Source of the DNA: Tannerella sp.
GTDB lineage: Bacteria > Bacteroidota > Bacteroidia > Bacteroidales > Tannerellaceae
NCBI GenBank assembly: GCA_031270465.1
Contig: JAISXP010000090.1
Span: forward strand, 1-56,208
DNA length: 56,208 nt
Direction: 5' to 3'
Shown here: one piece after another, positions 1 to 9,702 of the stretch
How positions within the stretch are numbered: position 1 is the first letter of the stretch
How the letters are laid out: every line of letters begins with the position of its first letter
Notes under the pieces: model-generated
Told to the model about the DNA's origin: nothing
The model's database searches: none
Seen by the model: the letters and a program-made list of their open reading frames with translations, nothing else
Program-made: the position numbers and the translations under genes

Positions 1-1084
1 GGATCTCCTCCGCCCGAACTGACTGCAATGACTTCATCGCGGCTGCCATGTAGCCCATCGCGTAAGCCATGCCGGCGTGCCAGGGCGCATCGCAAATCAT
101 TTGGGGCGTGTGATCGGGAATAAGCGCCCCGTTGAAATGGTTTCCTTTCAATATTTTCAAAACCTTTATCATGTCAATGTCGCCTTCATCTACAAATACC
201 TCCCTGTAATGCGGCGCTTTTCCGACAATGTTTCTGAAATGGATGTAGGCGATTTTGCCCTGTTTACTGTATTCGTCCACCGCATCATATACATCGCCTT
301 CCGTCATCTCGGCTACCGAACCGAGGCAGAATTCCAATTTGTTCGCCGGACTGGGTTTCGCGTCAATCAGCCTTTGGTACATATACGGCTGATACACCAG
401 CCTGGGCGTATCCCGCACATACGGCACAGGCGGATCATCGGGATGCGCAGCCAAAGTCACGCCTGCTTTTTCTGCCACAGGTATGATTTCATCTATAAAA
501 TATTGAAACCTGTGCCACAGTTCTTCATGATTTATCCGGGCTATTTCCCCTTTCGGGGCGTCTTTGTCATACACCATATTCCATACCATGCCGTTGGGCA
601 CAGGCGTCATATCCACGCTGTCCATACCTACCGAAACAGCCTGCCCTCTGGCAAATTCCCCTTCTATGCGGGACGATACCCCTGCCAGGGAAAAATTATA
701 TCCGAATATCGGAATGTCCGCCTCACCCACATTTTTGATTAGTTGTTTGATATTGCCCATTTGTTCTTTTTTGCGGGGACCGTCAAGCAAAATATCATAC
801 CACATGGATGGATCGAAGTTCTCTATGGCCTCCAGCTCCAGTCCATGGGAACGAATTTCAGCTTTCAGGCGTTTCAAGTATTCGGCGCTCCATATATCTC
901 CTTCACCGGCGTCGCCCCATCCGATAGCGTCGCCGATGGGTTGGTTGGGATTATTTTTGCTGTTTCTTTCCGTTCCGAAATAATCAACGAGGTGTATAAC
1001 CAAATGGGTGGCTCCGCACTGCCGGGCAAACTTGTAGTGCGCCGCATTGAGCATGTGCTTATATAATCCAAAACCTAATTTCAT
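1..1084 (-). CDS. uxuA: Mannonate dehydratase UxuA, C-terminus truncated by the window edge (not in the ORF track because it has no stop inside the window)
   Basis: Own reverse-strand translation from ATG at 1084: MKLGFGLYKHMLNAAHYKFARQCGATHLVIHLVDYFGTERKNSKNNPNQPIGDAIGWGD...; reads open to position 1. Internal blocks such as GVTLAAHPDDPP and FNGALIPDHTPQM are typical of UxuA. The + strand ORFs at 77-1066 are its antisense shadows. Confidence 0.88.
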   Translation of the reverse strand, partial: MKLGFGLYKHMLNAAHYKFARQCGATHLVIHLVDYFGTERNSKNNPNQPIGDAIGWGDAGEGDIWSAEYLKRLKAEIRSHGLELEAIENFDPSMWYDILLDGPRKKEQMGNIKQLIKNVGEADIPIFGYNFSLAGVSSRIEGEFARGQAVSVGMDSVDMTPVPNGMVWNMVYDKDAPKGEIARINHEELWHRFQYFIDEIIPVAEKAGVTLAAHPDDPPVPYVRDTPRLVYQPYMYQRLIDAKPSPANKLEFCLGSVAEMTEGDVYDAVDEYSKQGKIAYIHFRNIVGKAPHYREVFVDEGDIDMIKVLKILKGNHFNGALIPDHTPQMICDAPWHAGMAYAMGYMAAAMKSLQSVRAEEI

Positions 1085-1098
1085 ATATGCAATTTTCG

Positions 1099-2271
1099 TT
1101 ATTTACCGTCAATTTCTATCGAATAATCAGATAGTATTTTATACCCGTCTGAGGTTATCAATATATTATTTTCTATTCTCACCCCTGCATGATGTTCAGG
1201 GATATATATGCCGGGTTCTACCGTAAGCACCATTCCCTGGGACAGGGTAAGATTGCTGTCCGGGCTGAATCCTTGCCCCGGATCATGATACCTGAATCCG
1301 ACATGATGCCCTAAAGCATGAGTAAAATAAGCGCCATACCCTTTTTGGGAAATAAATGCACGCACTTTGCTGTCAACCATCTTTGCTTCTACGCCGGGTT
1401 TAATCAAATCCAGCGCCAGCAAATGCGCTTCTTTCACCACATCATAAATCTTTTGCTGAAGCGCCGAAACATGTGCTACACGGCCTGTACGTGTGATGTC
1501 GCACCAATATCCGTTTACACATACCGCCATTTCTATCATTACCAAATCACCATTAACTAATTTCTTTCCCGAGCTTCTGGCATACCTGCCTCCATACGAT
1601 GAATTTATGCCCGACATGATATAAGCCCATGCTTTTGCATACTTTATAGCCTCTTTGCCTGTTTGGGAGTGAACGGCTGTTTCCACAGCGCAGGCCACTT
1701 CCGCTTCCGTCTTTCCCTGAATCAGGTTATCGTAGAATGTTTGTATGCCAATCTGCCCTATCTTATTGGCCAACGTGATATGCGCTATTTCCGAAGTTGT
1801 CTTATACAGAAACAGCCTCAATATATCATCGGTGATAGCTGCATAGCCTCCTTTGGCAAGGCGCTTCAACTTTGTGGTAAAATTCAACGGCATTGGAATC
1901 CACTCGGCGGATATCACAGGCAACGAAGACCGGCACGACGCTTCGACAAAAGAAATGGATTTGTCGTCTATGCCTGATTCCACTAAATCGGCTTCAATAG
2001 ATTTATAAAGAATTTCCCAGGGATCGGGACATTCTATGTTGCCCCAGGGGAACGTCTTATAACGAAAGCCGGATGGTAACAAATCGGTTGGTTCCAGCTC
2101 GGGAATATAAATAACGGGATCGCCTGTCGCCGGATACAGGCAAACGGATGCACCCCAAAGCGGCAGGTATCCTGTAGCCATGACCAACTCTTCAGGTCGC
2201 CAGAGTAAAACTGCCCCGACACCCCGTTCTGCAAGCATGTTGCGTATTATTTTATCTCTTGCTTTGTCCAT
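1099..2271 (-). CDS. M24 family metallopeptidase / creatinase-like (Xaa-Pro aminopeptidase-type) hydrolase
   Basis: Pita-bread fold motifs NGYWCDITRTG, HALGHHVGFRYHDPG, LTVEPGIYIPEHHAGVRIENNILIT; start chosen at MDKARDK (2271) because the longer ORF overlaps the SDR gene. Confidence 0.85.
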   Translation of the reverse strand: MDKARDKIIRNMLAERGVGAVLLWRPEELVMATGYLPLWGASVCLYPATGDPVIYIPELEPTDLLPSGFRYKTFPWGNIECPDPWEILYKSIEADLVESGIDDKSISFVEASCRSSLPVISAEWIPMPLNFTTKLKRLAKGGYAAITDDILRLFLYKTTSEIAHITLANKIGQIGIQTFYDNLIQGKTEAEVACAVETAVHSQTGKEAIKYAKAWAYIMSGINSSYGGRYARSSGKKLVNGDLVMIEMAVCVNGYWCDITRTGRVAHVSALQQKIYDVVKEAHLLALDLIKPGVEAKMVDSKVRAFISQKGYGAYFTHALGHHVGFRYHDPGQGFSPDSNLTLSQGMVLTVEPGIYIPEHHAGVRIENNILITSDGYKILSDYSIEIDGK

Positions 2272-2275
2272 GATG

Positions 2276-3079
2276 TTATGATTTTTCTTTTCTCTTGGGT
2301 CTCGGATCATATTGTATCGTAGATAAGGAATACCCTCCATCAATATAAATGTTCGTGCCTGTAATGTAAGATGCCAGGTCGGAACAGAGAAAGGCCACGA
2401 CAGGCGCCACATCAGCTACACATCCAATCCTTCCTTGCGGTATCCAATGATTAAATTTATCAACACCGAAAGCGGCTATTTCTTCTTTGTTCATTTCCGT
2501 TTCAATAGCTCCGGGTGATACGGTTACTACACGTATATTGTCTTCGGCCAATTCCACAGCCATACATTTTGACAGCATTTGCAAACCGGCTTTGGATGTG
2601 CAATAATGAGTTAGCCCTTTGCGGGGAATCGTATCATGGATTGAAGATATATTGATGATCACACCGCCGTTGTTGCGTTGCATCCGCCTGCCTGCCTGTT
2701 GTGAGCAAAGGAATGCGCCTTTCAGGTTTGTTCCCATAATTTTGTCCCATTCACATTCTTCCAAATCCAGCACATGCGATGTATTTTCCACCCCCGCGTT
2801 ATTAATCAAAATATCTACCTTGCCCAAGTGGGCGTCTGCATAAGCAAAAAGTTCATTTACTTTTTCGGACTTGGATATGTCCGCCTGTACAGCGTATGCC
2901 TCTACTTCATATAGCGACTTCAACTCCTGTACCAATGCTTCTGCTTTCGCTTTGCTCGAACGGTAATTGATGAGCACACCGGCTCCACATGCGGCCAGTT
3001 CTTTGCATATTTGGGCACCTATACCTTGTGCGCCTCCTGTTACTACAGCTTTTTTTCCTTTCAAATCTATGCCAGTCAT
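2276..3079 (-). CDS. SDR family oxidoreductase (gluconate 5-dehydrogenase/KduD-like)
   Basis: GGAQGIGAQ Rossmann motif, NNAGVEN, YCTSKAG (YxxxK), SPGAIETEM. Confidence 0.9.
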   Translation of the reverse strand: MTGIDLKGKKAVVTGGAQGIGAQICKELAACGAGVLINYRSSKAKAEALVQELKSLYEVEAYAVQADISKSEKVNELFAYADAHLGKVDILINNAGVENTSHVLDLEECEWDKIMGTNLKGAFLCSQQAGRRMQRNNGGVIINISSIHDTIPRKGLTHYCTSKAGLQMLSKCMAVELAEDNIRVVTVSPGAIETEMNKEEIAAFGVDKFNHWIPQGRIGCVADVAPVVAFLCSDLASYITGTNIYIDGGYSLSTIQYDPRPKRKEKS

Positions 3080-3097
3080 ATTTTTTATTTTTAAATG

Positions 3098-3787
3098 TTA
3101 CATGATACCAAATTTCTCAAATGCCTCTACCGTACTCATGCCGTTTTCCAGCGCTTTTTTTACCAGCTTCTCGCCCCGCGCTTTCTCTATGGCCCGGGCA
3201 AATACTTCCTCTGTGGCCTGCTGGGGAACGATAACCACTCCGTCACGGTCGCCATATACAATATCTCCGGGATGAACACGTATCCCTCCAAATTCGATGC
3301 TTGATCCGTAATCAATCACTTTACCCCGTGGCCCTTGATCTTGCGCATAGCTTCCCATCGAAAAAACAGGAAAATTCATGTTCAGAATTTCGTTCGTGTC
3401 CCTTGAATATCCATTCACTACGGCGCCTGCTGCTTTTAATTTTTGCGCCCTGGTGCTCATTAGCCCGCCCCAAAGCGCATAATTGGGCGATGCGCCCGAA
3501 CATATATACACCTCATTCTCTTTCAGGCTGTCCAAGGCTTCGAACATGATCCCGAAAGGTTTTTTCATGAGTGGATTATTGCTGTCCGCCACTTCTTCAA
3601 ATACGTCGGCTTCCAGCACAGGCATCGCTCTACCGATCACTACAAAGCCCGTGTTTAGCGGTTTAATAGAAGGGGGGAGGAACTGATGCCGGAAGCCTGC
3701 CTTATCCAATACATCCCCCACCAGCGCGACAAATAATTCTTTCTTTGCCATGCTGAATAATTCTTCATCATTTTTCCAAATAGCCAT
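3098..3787 (-). CDS. RraA-like / HMG aldolase-like family protein
   Basis: ALVGDVLDKAG, WGGLMSTRAQKLKAAGAVVNGYSRDTNEI (G...RD motif), HPGDIVYGDRDGVVIVP. Confidence 0.85.
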   Translation of the reverse strand: MAIWKNDEELFSMAKKELFVALVGDVLDKAGFRHQFLPPSIKPLNTGFVVIGRAMPVLEADVFEEVADSNNPLMKKPFGIMFEALDSLKENEVYICSGASPNYALWGGLMSTRAQKLKAAGAVVNGYSRDTNEILNMNFPVFSMGSYAQDQGPRGKVIDYGSSIEFGGIRVHPGDIVYGDRDGVVIVPQQATEEVFARAIEKARGEKLVKKALENGMSTVEAFEKFGIM

Positions 3788-3799
3788 CTCTCTTTATTA

Positions 3800-4216
3800 T
3801 TATTGTGTTATTAGCTCTTTTATCCGGTGCGCTAACTCTCTTTGTTGCGCTTCATGAAGAGGCAGATAGGAAACGTCATTTTTGTGCGTATTGTCATTTT
3901 CTACAATGATAAGGCCGGCTTCTTCGTCCATGGCGATATTATGCCAACAGCCTTTGGGCACATTGTAAATTTGTCCCTGTTCCATTTTCACTAATTCATA
4001 AGCCAAAGGTTCAGCGCCGGGTTTCCCTGCTATAAGGATAGCCGTCCCCTTTAGCAGGATAAAGACCTCGTCGGTTTTGTTATGCACTTCTAATTTGTCT
4101 ATCTCGTTCATCCCATGCCCGGATAGATAGTTAAGTATGGCGACCTGCCAGCCTTCACGAATCAGTACAGGATTATATCCGACGCCATTATACATATATT
4201 TTTTAATACTATTCAT
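3800..4216 (-). CDS. Small cupin-domain protein
   Basis: KTDEVFILLKGTAILIAG ... MEQGQIYNVPKGCWHNI cupin motifs. Confidence 0.75.
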   Translation of the reverse strand: MNSIKKYMYNGVGYNPVLIREGWQVAILNYLSGHGMNEIDKLEVHNKTDEVFILLKGTAILIAGKPGAEPLAYELVKMEQGQIYNVPKGCWHNIAMDEEAGLIIVENDNTHKNDVSYLPLHEAQQRELAHRIKELITQ

Positions 4217-4223
4217 AGTTATT

Positions 4224-5375
4224 TTAATGTTTTATTCGGATGGAACAATAAAGAATATAGACAAGTGCACAAAGCGGTATAACTAAACTGACTTGCTGTG
4301 TTGATACATCTGCCAGAATACCCATTAGCGGAGGTATCAACGCGCCGCCTGAAACGCCCATAATCATGAACGAGGATATTTCGTCTGTGTATTCCGGCCG
4401 GTATTGTATGGCATTGGAGAAAGCAATGGCAAATACATTGGCGCAACTCAGCCCTATGACAAACAAGCTGCACAGCAACACCGTTGTGGAGGATGCCAAA
4501 AGAAAAGTAATGAGACTCAGGATACCGATGCTCACGGAAATAATAAAAAATTTGCGCACAGATACTTTGGCAAGTAATATGGCTCCGCCGAATGTCCCTA
4601 TTGTCCTGGCTATATAGTAGAGCGTGCAGGCGTAGCCTCCTGTTTGAAGAGAAAGGGCATGATGCGCTTCCAAATATTTTGGCACGGTGGTGATCAAGCC
4701 GATTTCGAAACCAACAATCAACACAATGACTGAAAATAGCATCAATATATGTTTGTCTTTTATTAACCGCAGCACAGCGCGTCCCCAGTTATCGGAAACC
4801 GCGATTTTCTCTTCGTGAATAGGCACTGCTATTAGCCAAACAAATGATAATGCCGTAACACCTGCGTAAATAGGGAAAATGGCGCTCCACCCGCCCAGGC
4901 TTGCCGCTGCAAATCCCACAATGACCGGCCCCAGAGCCGACGATATGGCTTTTATGAATTGTCCCAAGGTGAGCATGCTTGCTAATCTCTCCGGGTGACA
5001 GACGTTTGTTACCAACGGATTGAGTGATACTTGCAGGATAGTGTTGCCTATGCCCAATAAAGCAAATGCCATGAGCACGGCAGGGAACGAATAATCAAGT
5101 AAAGGAATTAACATCCCGGTTATTGTGAGCACGGCGCTGACAAGCACCGTGTTTTTTCGTCCTATCCGTTTCATCATAACGCCTACAGGCAATGAACATA
5201 TTGCAAACCAAAGGAAGACAAGCATGGGTAACAGGTTTGCCATACTGTCATTGAGCGTAAAATCTTTCTTGACATAGCTAACGGATATACCTACAACGTC
5301 CACAAATCCCATGATAAAGAAACTGAAAAGAACAGGTAACAGTTTCAGTATTGAATGTGCTGATTTATTTTCCAT
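4224..5375 (-). CDS. MFS sugar transporter (FucP/NanT-type)
   Basis: 12-TM hydrophobic pattern, LPVGVMMKRIGRKNTVLVS loop, GNTILQVSLNPLVTNV typical of sugar MFS permeases. Confidence 0.88.
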   Translation of the reverse strand: MENKSAHSILKLLPVLFSFFIMGFVDVVGISVSYVKKDFTLNDSMANLLPMLVFLWFAICSLPVGVMMKRIGRKNTVLVSAVLTITGMLIPLLDYSFPAVLMAFALLGIGNTILQVSLNPLVTNVCHPERLASMLTLGQFIKAISSALGPVIVGFAAASLGGWSAIFPIYAGVTALSFVWLIAVPIHEEKIAVSDNWGRAVLRLIKDKHILMLFSVIVLIVGFEIGLITTVPKYLEAHHALSLQTGGYACTLYYIARTIGTFGGAILLAKVSVRKFFIISVSIGILSLITFLLASSTTVLLCSLFVIGLSCANVFAIAFSNAIQYRPEYTDEISSFMIMGVSGGALIPPLMGILADVSTQQVSLVIPLCALVYILYCSIRIKH

Positions 5376-5401
5376 AATTTACTTCGATGTTCTATACTTC
5401 T

Positions 5402-8083
5402 TCATTCGTAAATCAGTTTATACGTTTCAATTGCATATTTATCCAACACCATTTGCGTCACAGTTTCCATCTCTTCTTCAATCAGGTTGGTTTTTACAAT
5501 CCGTTTCGGCTTTTTGTAAAATACCGGATGAAGTTCCTGCTGATGTGGAGATAAATTATACAGGCGGACAATCAGGTTGTCGTCATCTTCGCATTTTTTG
5601 ATGGCAGACACGACTACATTTTCATTGCCGATGTCAAAAAAGCTGCCGGATACAGGTAAATTTGCTGTCGCGTATGTATTGGGCGCAAAAACAGCCTGTA
5701 AAATTGCGTTGGAACCGGTTCCAAATCGGAAAGTTTGCGTCTGTTCTACCGGATGCGAACTCAACGAGAAGTGAAAGAAATGATCTCCGTATTGCAGGTA
5801 TTCGTTTCCTTCCCAATGACAGCTTTTTCGGGACGCAAGCAACACCGGCTGAATAACGGGATTCGAGCTGGAATTGCCGACAGGGTCAATATAGTCGACT
5901 ACAGCCACCGAAGAGCTGAGCGTGACACCGAAGTGTTCCCCGGAAACATTGATCCAGTTGGATATGCTGCGCGGATGTTGCTCACTGTTAGGCACATTGT
6001 ATCTTTCCCCTGCCGCCCCCGGCATTTCGTCCTCGCCGATGCGCACCACACCGTACGGAACTTCGTAGCTTACTTTTCCCCCACCGGCACGGACGGGAAG
6101 CATCATGCGGTATTCCCTGTAAAGAATACCTTCCCAGTTAAGAATCGCAATATCAAAATCGATTTTCTTGACCTGGTGGTAAACTGTAACCGTTTGTTCC
6201 ACGACCGCATGGCGTATCGGGCTGCGATATGAAAATGAAGTGTACACATCGCCGTTTTCCTTTATGTTCCATCGGGGAAAATGGCTGGATACTTTATCGA
6301 ATCCTTCCATAGAGGGCTGCTGAATGGCGTCAAATCCTCCGGCGCCATTGCCTTCCGATTTCATGGTAACGACCTCCCCACCCAGAAAATTTTCGGTATC
6401 AAGCAACGCTATTCCCAACTCCCTGTCCTCTATTTGCCGGATACCTCCGCTCGCAAAAGTCAATTTATAAAATGCATTTTCAAATGTATCGCCCTGCAAC
6501 CCGGCAGATGTTGTTTTTGGGGTTTTGTCGGGATTCAGATAAAAAGTAGTGTAGCCCAGTGGAGGCGCATCTTTCGCTACAAAACAAAGCGTAGCGGAGG
6601 CAATGCTTCCGTCGTCATGAAAAACCGTATTCGATAGCTGACCGGGCAATGTATTTCCCCGGCAGTCTGTTACTGTTAGATTCGCGGCATAACCTTTTTT
6701 CAGTTGCAAAGGTATTTTCACAGGGTCGTTCCTCTGCCACGACAACGTATTGAATACGACCACCGGAATGCCGGCAGCATGGTTCACGCGTATTTGTGAT
6801 GCCAGTGCATGGAGTTCCGCATTCAAAACGGCGCCGGCTTCACCCAGTGCATACTCGTATTTTCGGAGGAAAGAGTTGTCCGTAATGTCTCCGTTTTTAC
6901 CTCCCCATCCATGGTCGGGATAAATTTTCGACATCCATGCCTCGGACAGTCTTTTCCAGGGATAATGCATGAAACTGCCCTCGACCAGTGCATTAAACGA
7001 AGCTATTTTTTCGGCGGCAGGCAGGAGAATATCGCCTTTACGACTTGCCGTGATTGCCTGTTCGTGCGAAGGACCGTGAATGTAGAGCCATACATCGGGA
7101 CGTTCTCCTTTGATTGAAGGAAGACCGGACGTGGATTTGTCCAGTGCGCTAAAAAAATCGTCGGCCGTAGCATGCACGAACTTTGGAAGACCGACTTTTA
7201 TTTTTTTTCCGTTTGCATTTTGTATATGCGTGATACTGTTCCATTTTTCCGTAAAGGGACGGCAGTTTGCCACCGGCTTCTGGTCCCATATAAACTCATA
7301 ATTGAGCATTGCAGGCATTACGGCTTTTGCTCCGGGAATATTGTTGTATTTTGAATACCAGTCGACGGACTCTTTGCCGAGTTCCTTTATGGCAGATGAA
7401 TCTTCCATTTTCAATACATCATAGAAATAAATATAGTGCCCCGGAGAATACGTGCGAACTTTCGAGCCGTCGGGAGCTTCCCAGTAGAAAAGACCCCGTT
7501 TGTGACGACTGATGACCAGATTGTCCACTCCGGCTTTTTTCATGATTTGAGGCATTTGCAACGTGCGTCCCGGGACGTCCACATTAAAATAGGACTGTGT
7601 TTTGTATCCGTCAAATGTATTTTTCAGCCATCGGTTTCCCAGGTAAAACTGACGGGACAAAGATTCTCCGGAATACATATCCTCATACGGTTGAACGTAA
7701 GTCGCACCGATGCAAATACGTCCTTCTTTCAAGTACTTGTCCAGAATTTCCTTTTTATCCGGGTGCCGGTGAAGATATTCCATCACGATGGAAGTCTGTT
7801 CAATATCCATCCTGAAGCCGGGTTCTTTTTCCAGTCGTTCAATAAAGGGTGTCAACCATAAGGTATCGCGATTAATCGTACAGGCTTCGATGTGGTCCAG
7901 CCATCCCAAATCCTGATGGGTGGTAGTGAACAAAAATATGTTCCCGTTTTTCAGTTGCGAGTCCGATATTTTCTTCAATAACTCATACGAATCATTGTCA
8001 CAGGTATATATCCCGTTTTTCAATTGTGCATGACTTGTGAAAAACAGAAGCGAAAAACCGATAGATAAAAAAAACGTCTTCAT
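5402..8083 (-). CDS. Secreted glycoside hydrolase family 38 (alpha-mannosidase-like)
   Basis: Signal peptide MKTFFLSIGFSLLFFTSHA; N-terminal TTTHQDLGWLDH and SYFNVDVPGRTLQMPQIMKKAGVDNLVISRHKRGLFYW; C-terminal beta-domain; 893 aa. Confidence 0.85.
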   Translation of the reverse strand: MKTFFLSIGFSLLFFTSHAQLKNGIYTCDNDSYELLKKISDSQLKNGNIFLFTTTHQDLGWLDHIEACTINRDTLWLTPFIERLEKEPGFRMDIEQTSIVMEYLHRHPDKKEILDKYLKEGRICIGATYVQPYEDMYSGESLSRQFYLGNRWLKNTFDGYKTQSYFNVDVPGRTLQMPQIMKKAGVDNLVISRHKRGLFYWEAPDGSKVRTYSPGHYIYFYDVLKMEDSSAIKELGKESVDWYSKYNNIPGAKAVMPAMLNYEFIWDQKPVANCRPFTEKWNSITHIQNANGKKIKVGLPKFVHATADDFFSALDKSTSGLPSIKGERPDVWLYIHGPSHEQAITASRKGDILLPAAEKIASFNALVEGSFMHYPWKRLSEAWMSKIYPDHGWGGKNGDITDNSFLRKYEYALGEAGAVLNAELHALASQIRVNHAAGIPVVVFNTLSWQRNDPVKIPLQLKKGYAANLTVTDCRGNTLPGQLSNTVFHDDGSIASATLCFVAKDAPPLGYTTFYLNPDKTPKTTSAGLQGDTFENAFYKLTFASGGIRQIEDRELGIALLDTENFLGGEVVTMKSEGNGAGGFDAIQQPSMEGFDKVSSHFPRWNIKENGDVYTSFSYRSPIRHAVVEQTVTVYHQVKKIDFDIAILNWEGILYREYRMMLPVRAGGGKVSYEVPYGVVRIGEDEMPGAAGERYNVPNSEQHPRSISNWINVSGEHFGVTLSSSVAVVDYIDPVGNSSSNPVIQPVLLASRKSCHWEGNEYLQYGDHFFHFSLSSHPVEQTQTFRFGTGSNAILQAVFAPNTYATANLPVSGSFFDIGNENVVVSAIKKCEDDDNLIVRLYNLSPHQQELHPVFYKKPKRIVKTNLIEEEMETVTQMVLDKYAIETYKLIYE

Positions 8084-8114
8084 TTAAATATAATTATAAG
8101 TTTGGTTTTATGTA

Positions 8115-8144
8115 AACCGGAGGTATCCGCGGATACCTCCGGTT
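8115..8144. repeat. 30-bp perfect palindrome in the susD-GH38 intergenic gap
   Basis: AACCGGAGGTATCCGCGGATACCTCCGGTT is identical to its reverse complement over 30 nt. Confidence 0.97.
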
Positions 8145-8161
8145 CAAGGTTCATCCTGTCA

Positions 8162-9685
8162 CTAATACCCCGAATTTTGTATCAATTGGGGATTTGTCTG
8201 CATTTCGCGCAACGGAATCGGGAAAAGCAACTGCTTCTCCGTCAACCTGAATGCACCGTCTCCGTAAGGGAAAGTATAACCGGTAAAATCCGTAAATCTT
8301 TTGGTTTTCAGATCAAATACTTTCCTTGTCCTTACCATGTCGAACCAGGTTTGGTTTTCGAAACACAATTCCCAGTAACGTTCTTTCCATACGGCCTCCC
8401 TGAAATCGTTCTGGGAAGCGAAGTCCGCCGATGCGGAAACTTTCAGTCCGGCCCTTGCACGCACCCTGTTATAGCAGTCCAGCGCCAGCGCATTTGGCGA
8501 ACCGTCCGCTTCATTTTGGGCTTCGGCGTAAAGAAGCAGCATGTCGGCATAACGCAGATTGGGATAGTTCTGGGCACCCTTCAAGTCAATCATCGCATCA
8601 TCGTCAAAGAACTTGTAGACATGTGCGGGAAAGTAAACCGTCACGTCCGGATCCTCCCAATTGGGATAATTGGTAAAGAAAAATCCTTTTTCCTGTATGC
8701 GCAAGTCTTGCGGATCAAATGTTCGGATAAACGACGAATCGGGATAGAAACATCCGTATTCGTTTGAATATCCGCTGATTCTCGAATAGCGCGGCAGAAG
8801 CCACGCATGAATCTGATGTTCGGCTATTCCTACGGCAAACTGGGTTTGAAAGATGTGTTCCGTCTGATTTCCTTTTTTTCGGTCGCGGAGATCGTCGATG
8901 GAAGGAAACAGGCTGTACCAGTTGCTGTTGATTACCTCAGCCGCCTTTTCCGCCGCTCTGGCATACATTTCCTTTTTCTGCAGCGGATAGCCTGCCATGG
9001 TCAGATAGACTTTGGCCAGCAGCGACTTGACAGCCCCTTTGGTTACCTTTCCCGATGTGGAAGTATTGGGCAGGGCGGTTTTTTCCGCTTCGAGCAAATC
9101 GGATACGATTTGGTCGTACACCGCTGCTGCCGGATCGCGGGGCACATTGACCGTTTCCGCCGATTCAGTCGGCTCAGTGCGCAGCGGAATGTCGCCATAC
9201 ATCTGAACCAGCATAAAATAGTACCAGGCGCGCAAAAAATAAACTTCGCCCATGTAATGCGACTGCGTGTCGCTGCTCACGTCCGGTATGCCGGGAAGTT
9301 TGGACAATGCGATGTTGCAGTTTTCAATCCCCTGGTAATAGGACTGCCACCAGTCCTGGGCATACAAATTGTTTGAACTGGCATTCGTTTCGCGAAATTC
9401 AGCGTTGTAAGACGCCTGGCCAATAGACGTCAGACACATTCCCGTTGCAAATTCGAGCATGAAGAAAGGGCTTTCGCCATAAGTGGCAACAAGCCTGTAC
9501 GGATTCCTCAACAAAGCGTAGCAGGCGGAAACGGCCTGCTGTGCATGTTCCGGTTTCGTATAAAAAGTTTCGCTGCTGAAAAATGTTTTGGGTTTGACAT
9601 CCAGATAATCTTCGCAGCCGGACAAAATCATCAATGTGATGATACCTATCGAAACAACTATTCTATTTTTCATAATTGAAATCAT
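8162..9685 (-). CDS. RagB/SusD family nutrient-uptake outer membrane lipoprotein
   Basis: Lipobox ILSGCEDYLDVKPKTFFS; NLRYADMLLLYAEAQNEA; C-terminal FPIPLREMQTNPQLIQNSGY. Confidence 0.95.
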   Translation of the reverse strand: MISIMKNRIVVSIGIITLMILSGCEDYLDVKPKTFFSSETFYTKPEHAQQAVSACYALLRNPYRLVATYGESPFFMLEFATGMCLTSIGQASYNAEFRETNASSNNLYAQDWWQSYYQGIENCNIALSKLPGIPDVSSDTQSHYMGEVYFLRAWYYFMLVQMYGDIPLRTEPTESAETVNVPRDPAAAVYDQIVSDLLEAEKTALPNTSTSGKVTKGAVKSLLAKVYLTMAGYPLQKKEMYARAAEKAAEVINSNWYSLFPSIDDLRDRKKGNQTEHIFQTQFAVGIAEHQIHAWLLPRYSRISGYSNEYGCFYPDSSFIRTFDPQDLRIQEKGFFFTNYPNWEDPDVTVYFPAHVYKFFDDDAMIDLKGAQNYPNLRYADMLLLYAEAQNEADGSPNALALDCYNRVRARAGLKVSASADFASQNDFREAVWKERYWELCFENQTWFDMVRTRKVFDLKTKRFTDFTGYTFPYGDGAFRLTEKQLLFPIPLREMQTNPQLIQNSGY

Positions 9686-9702
9686 TATTTGTTACTGAAT
9701 TG

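Noticed and set aside
77-1066. Plus-strand ORFs 77-742, 564-983 and 743-1066
   Set aside because: They lie antisense to uxuA, which is open to the window edge and therefore missing from the ORF track.
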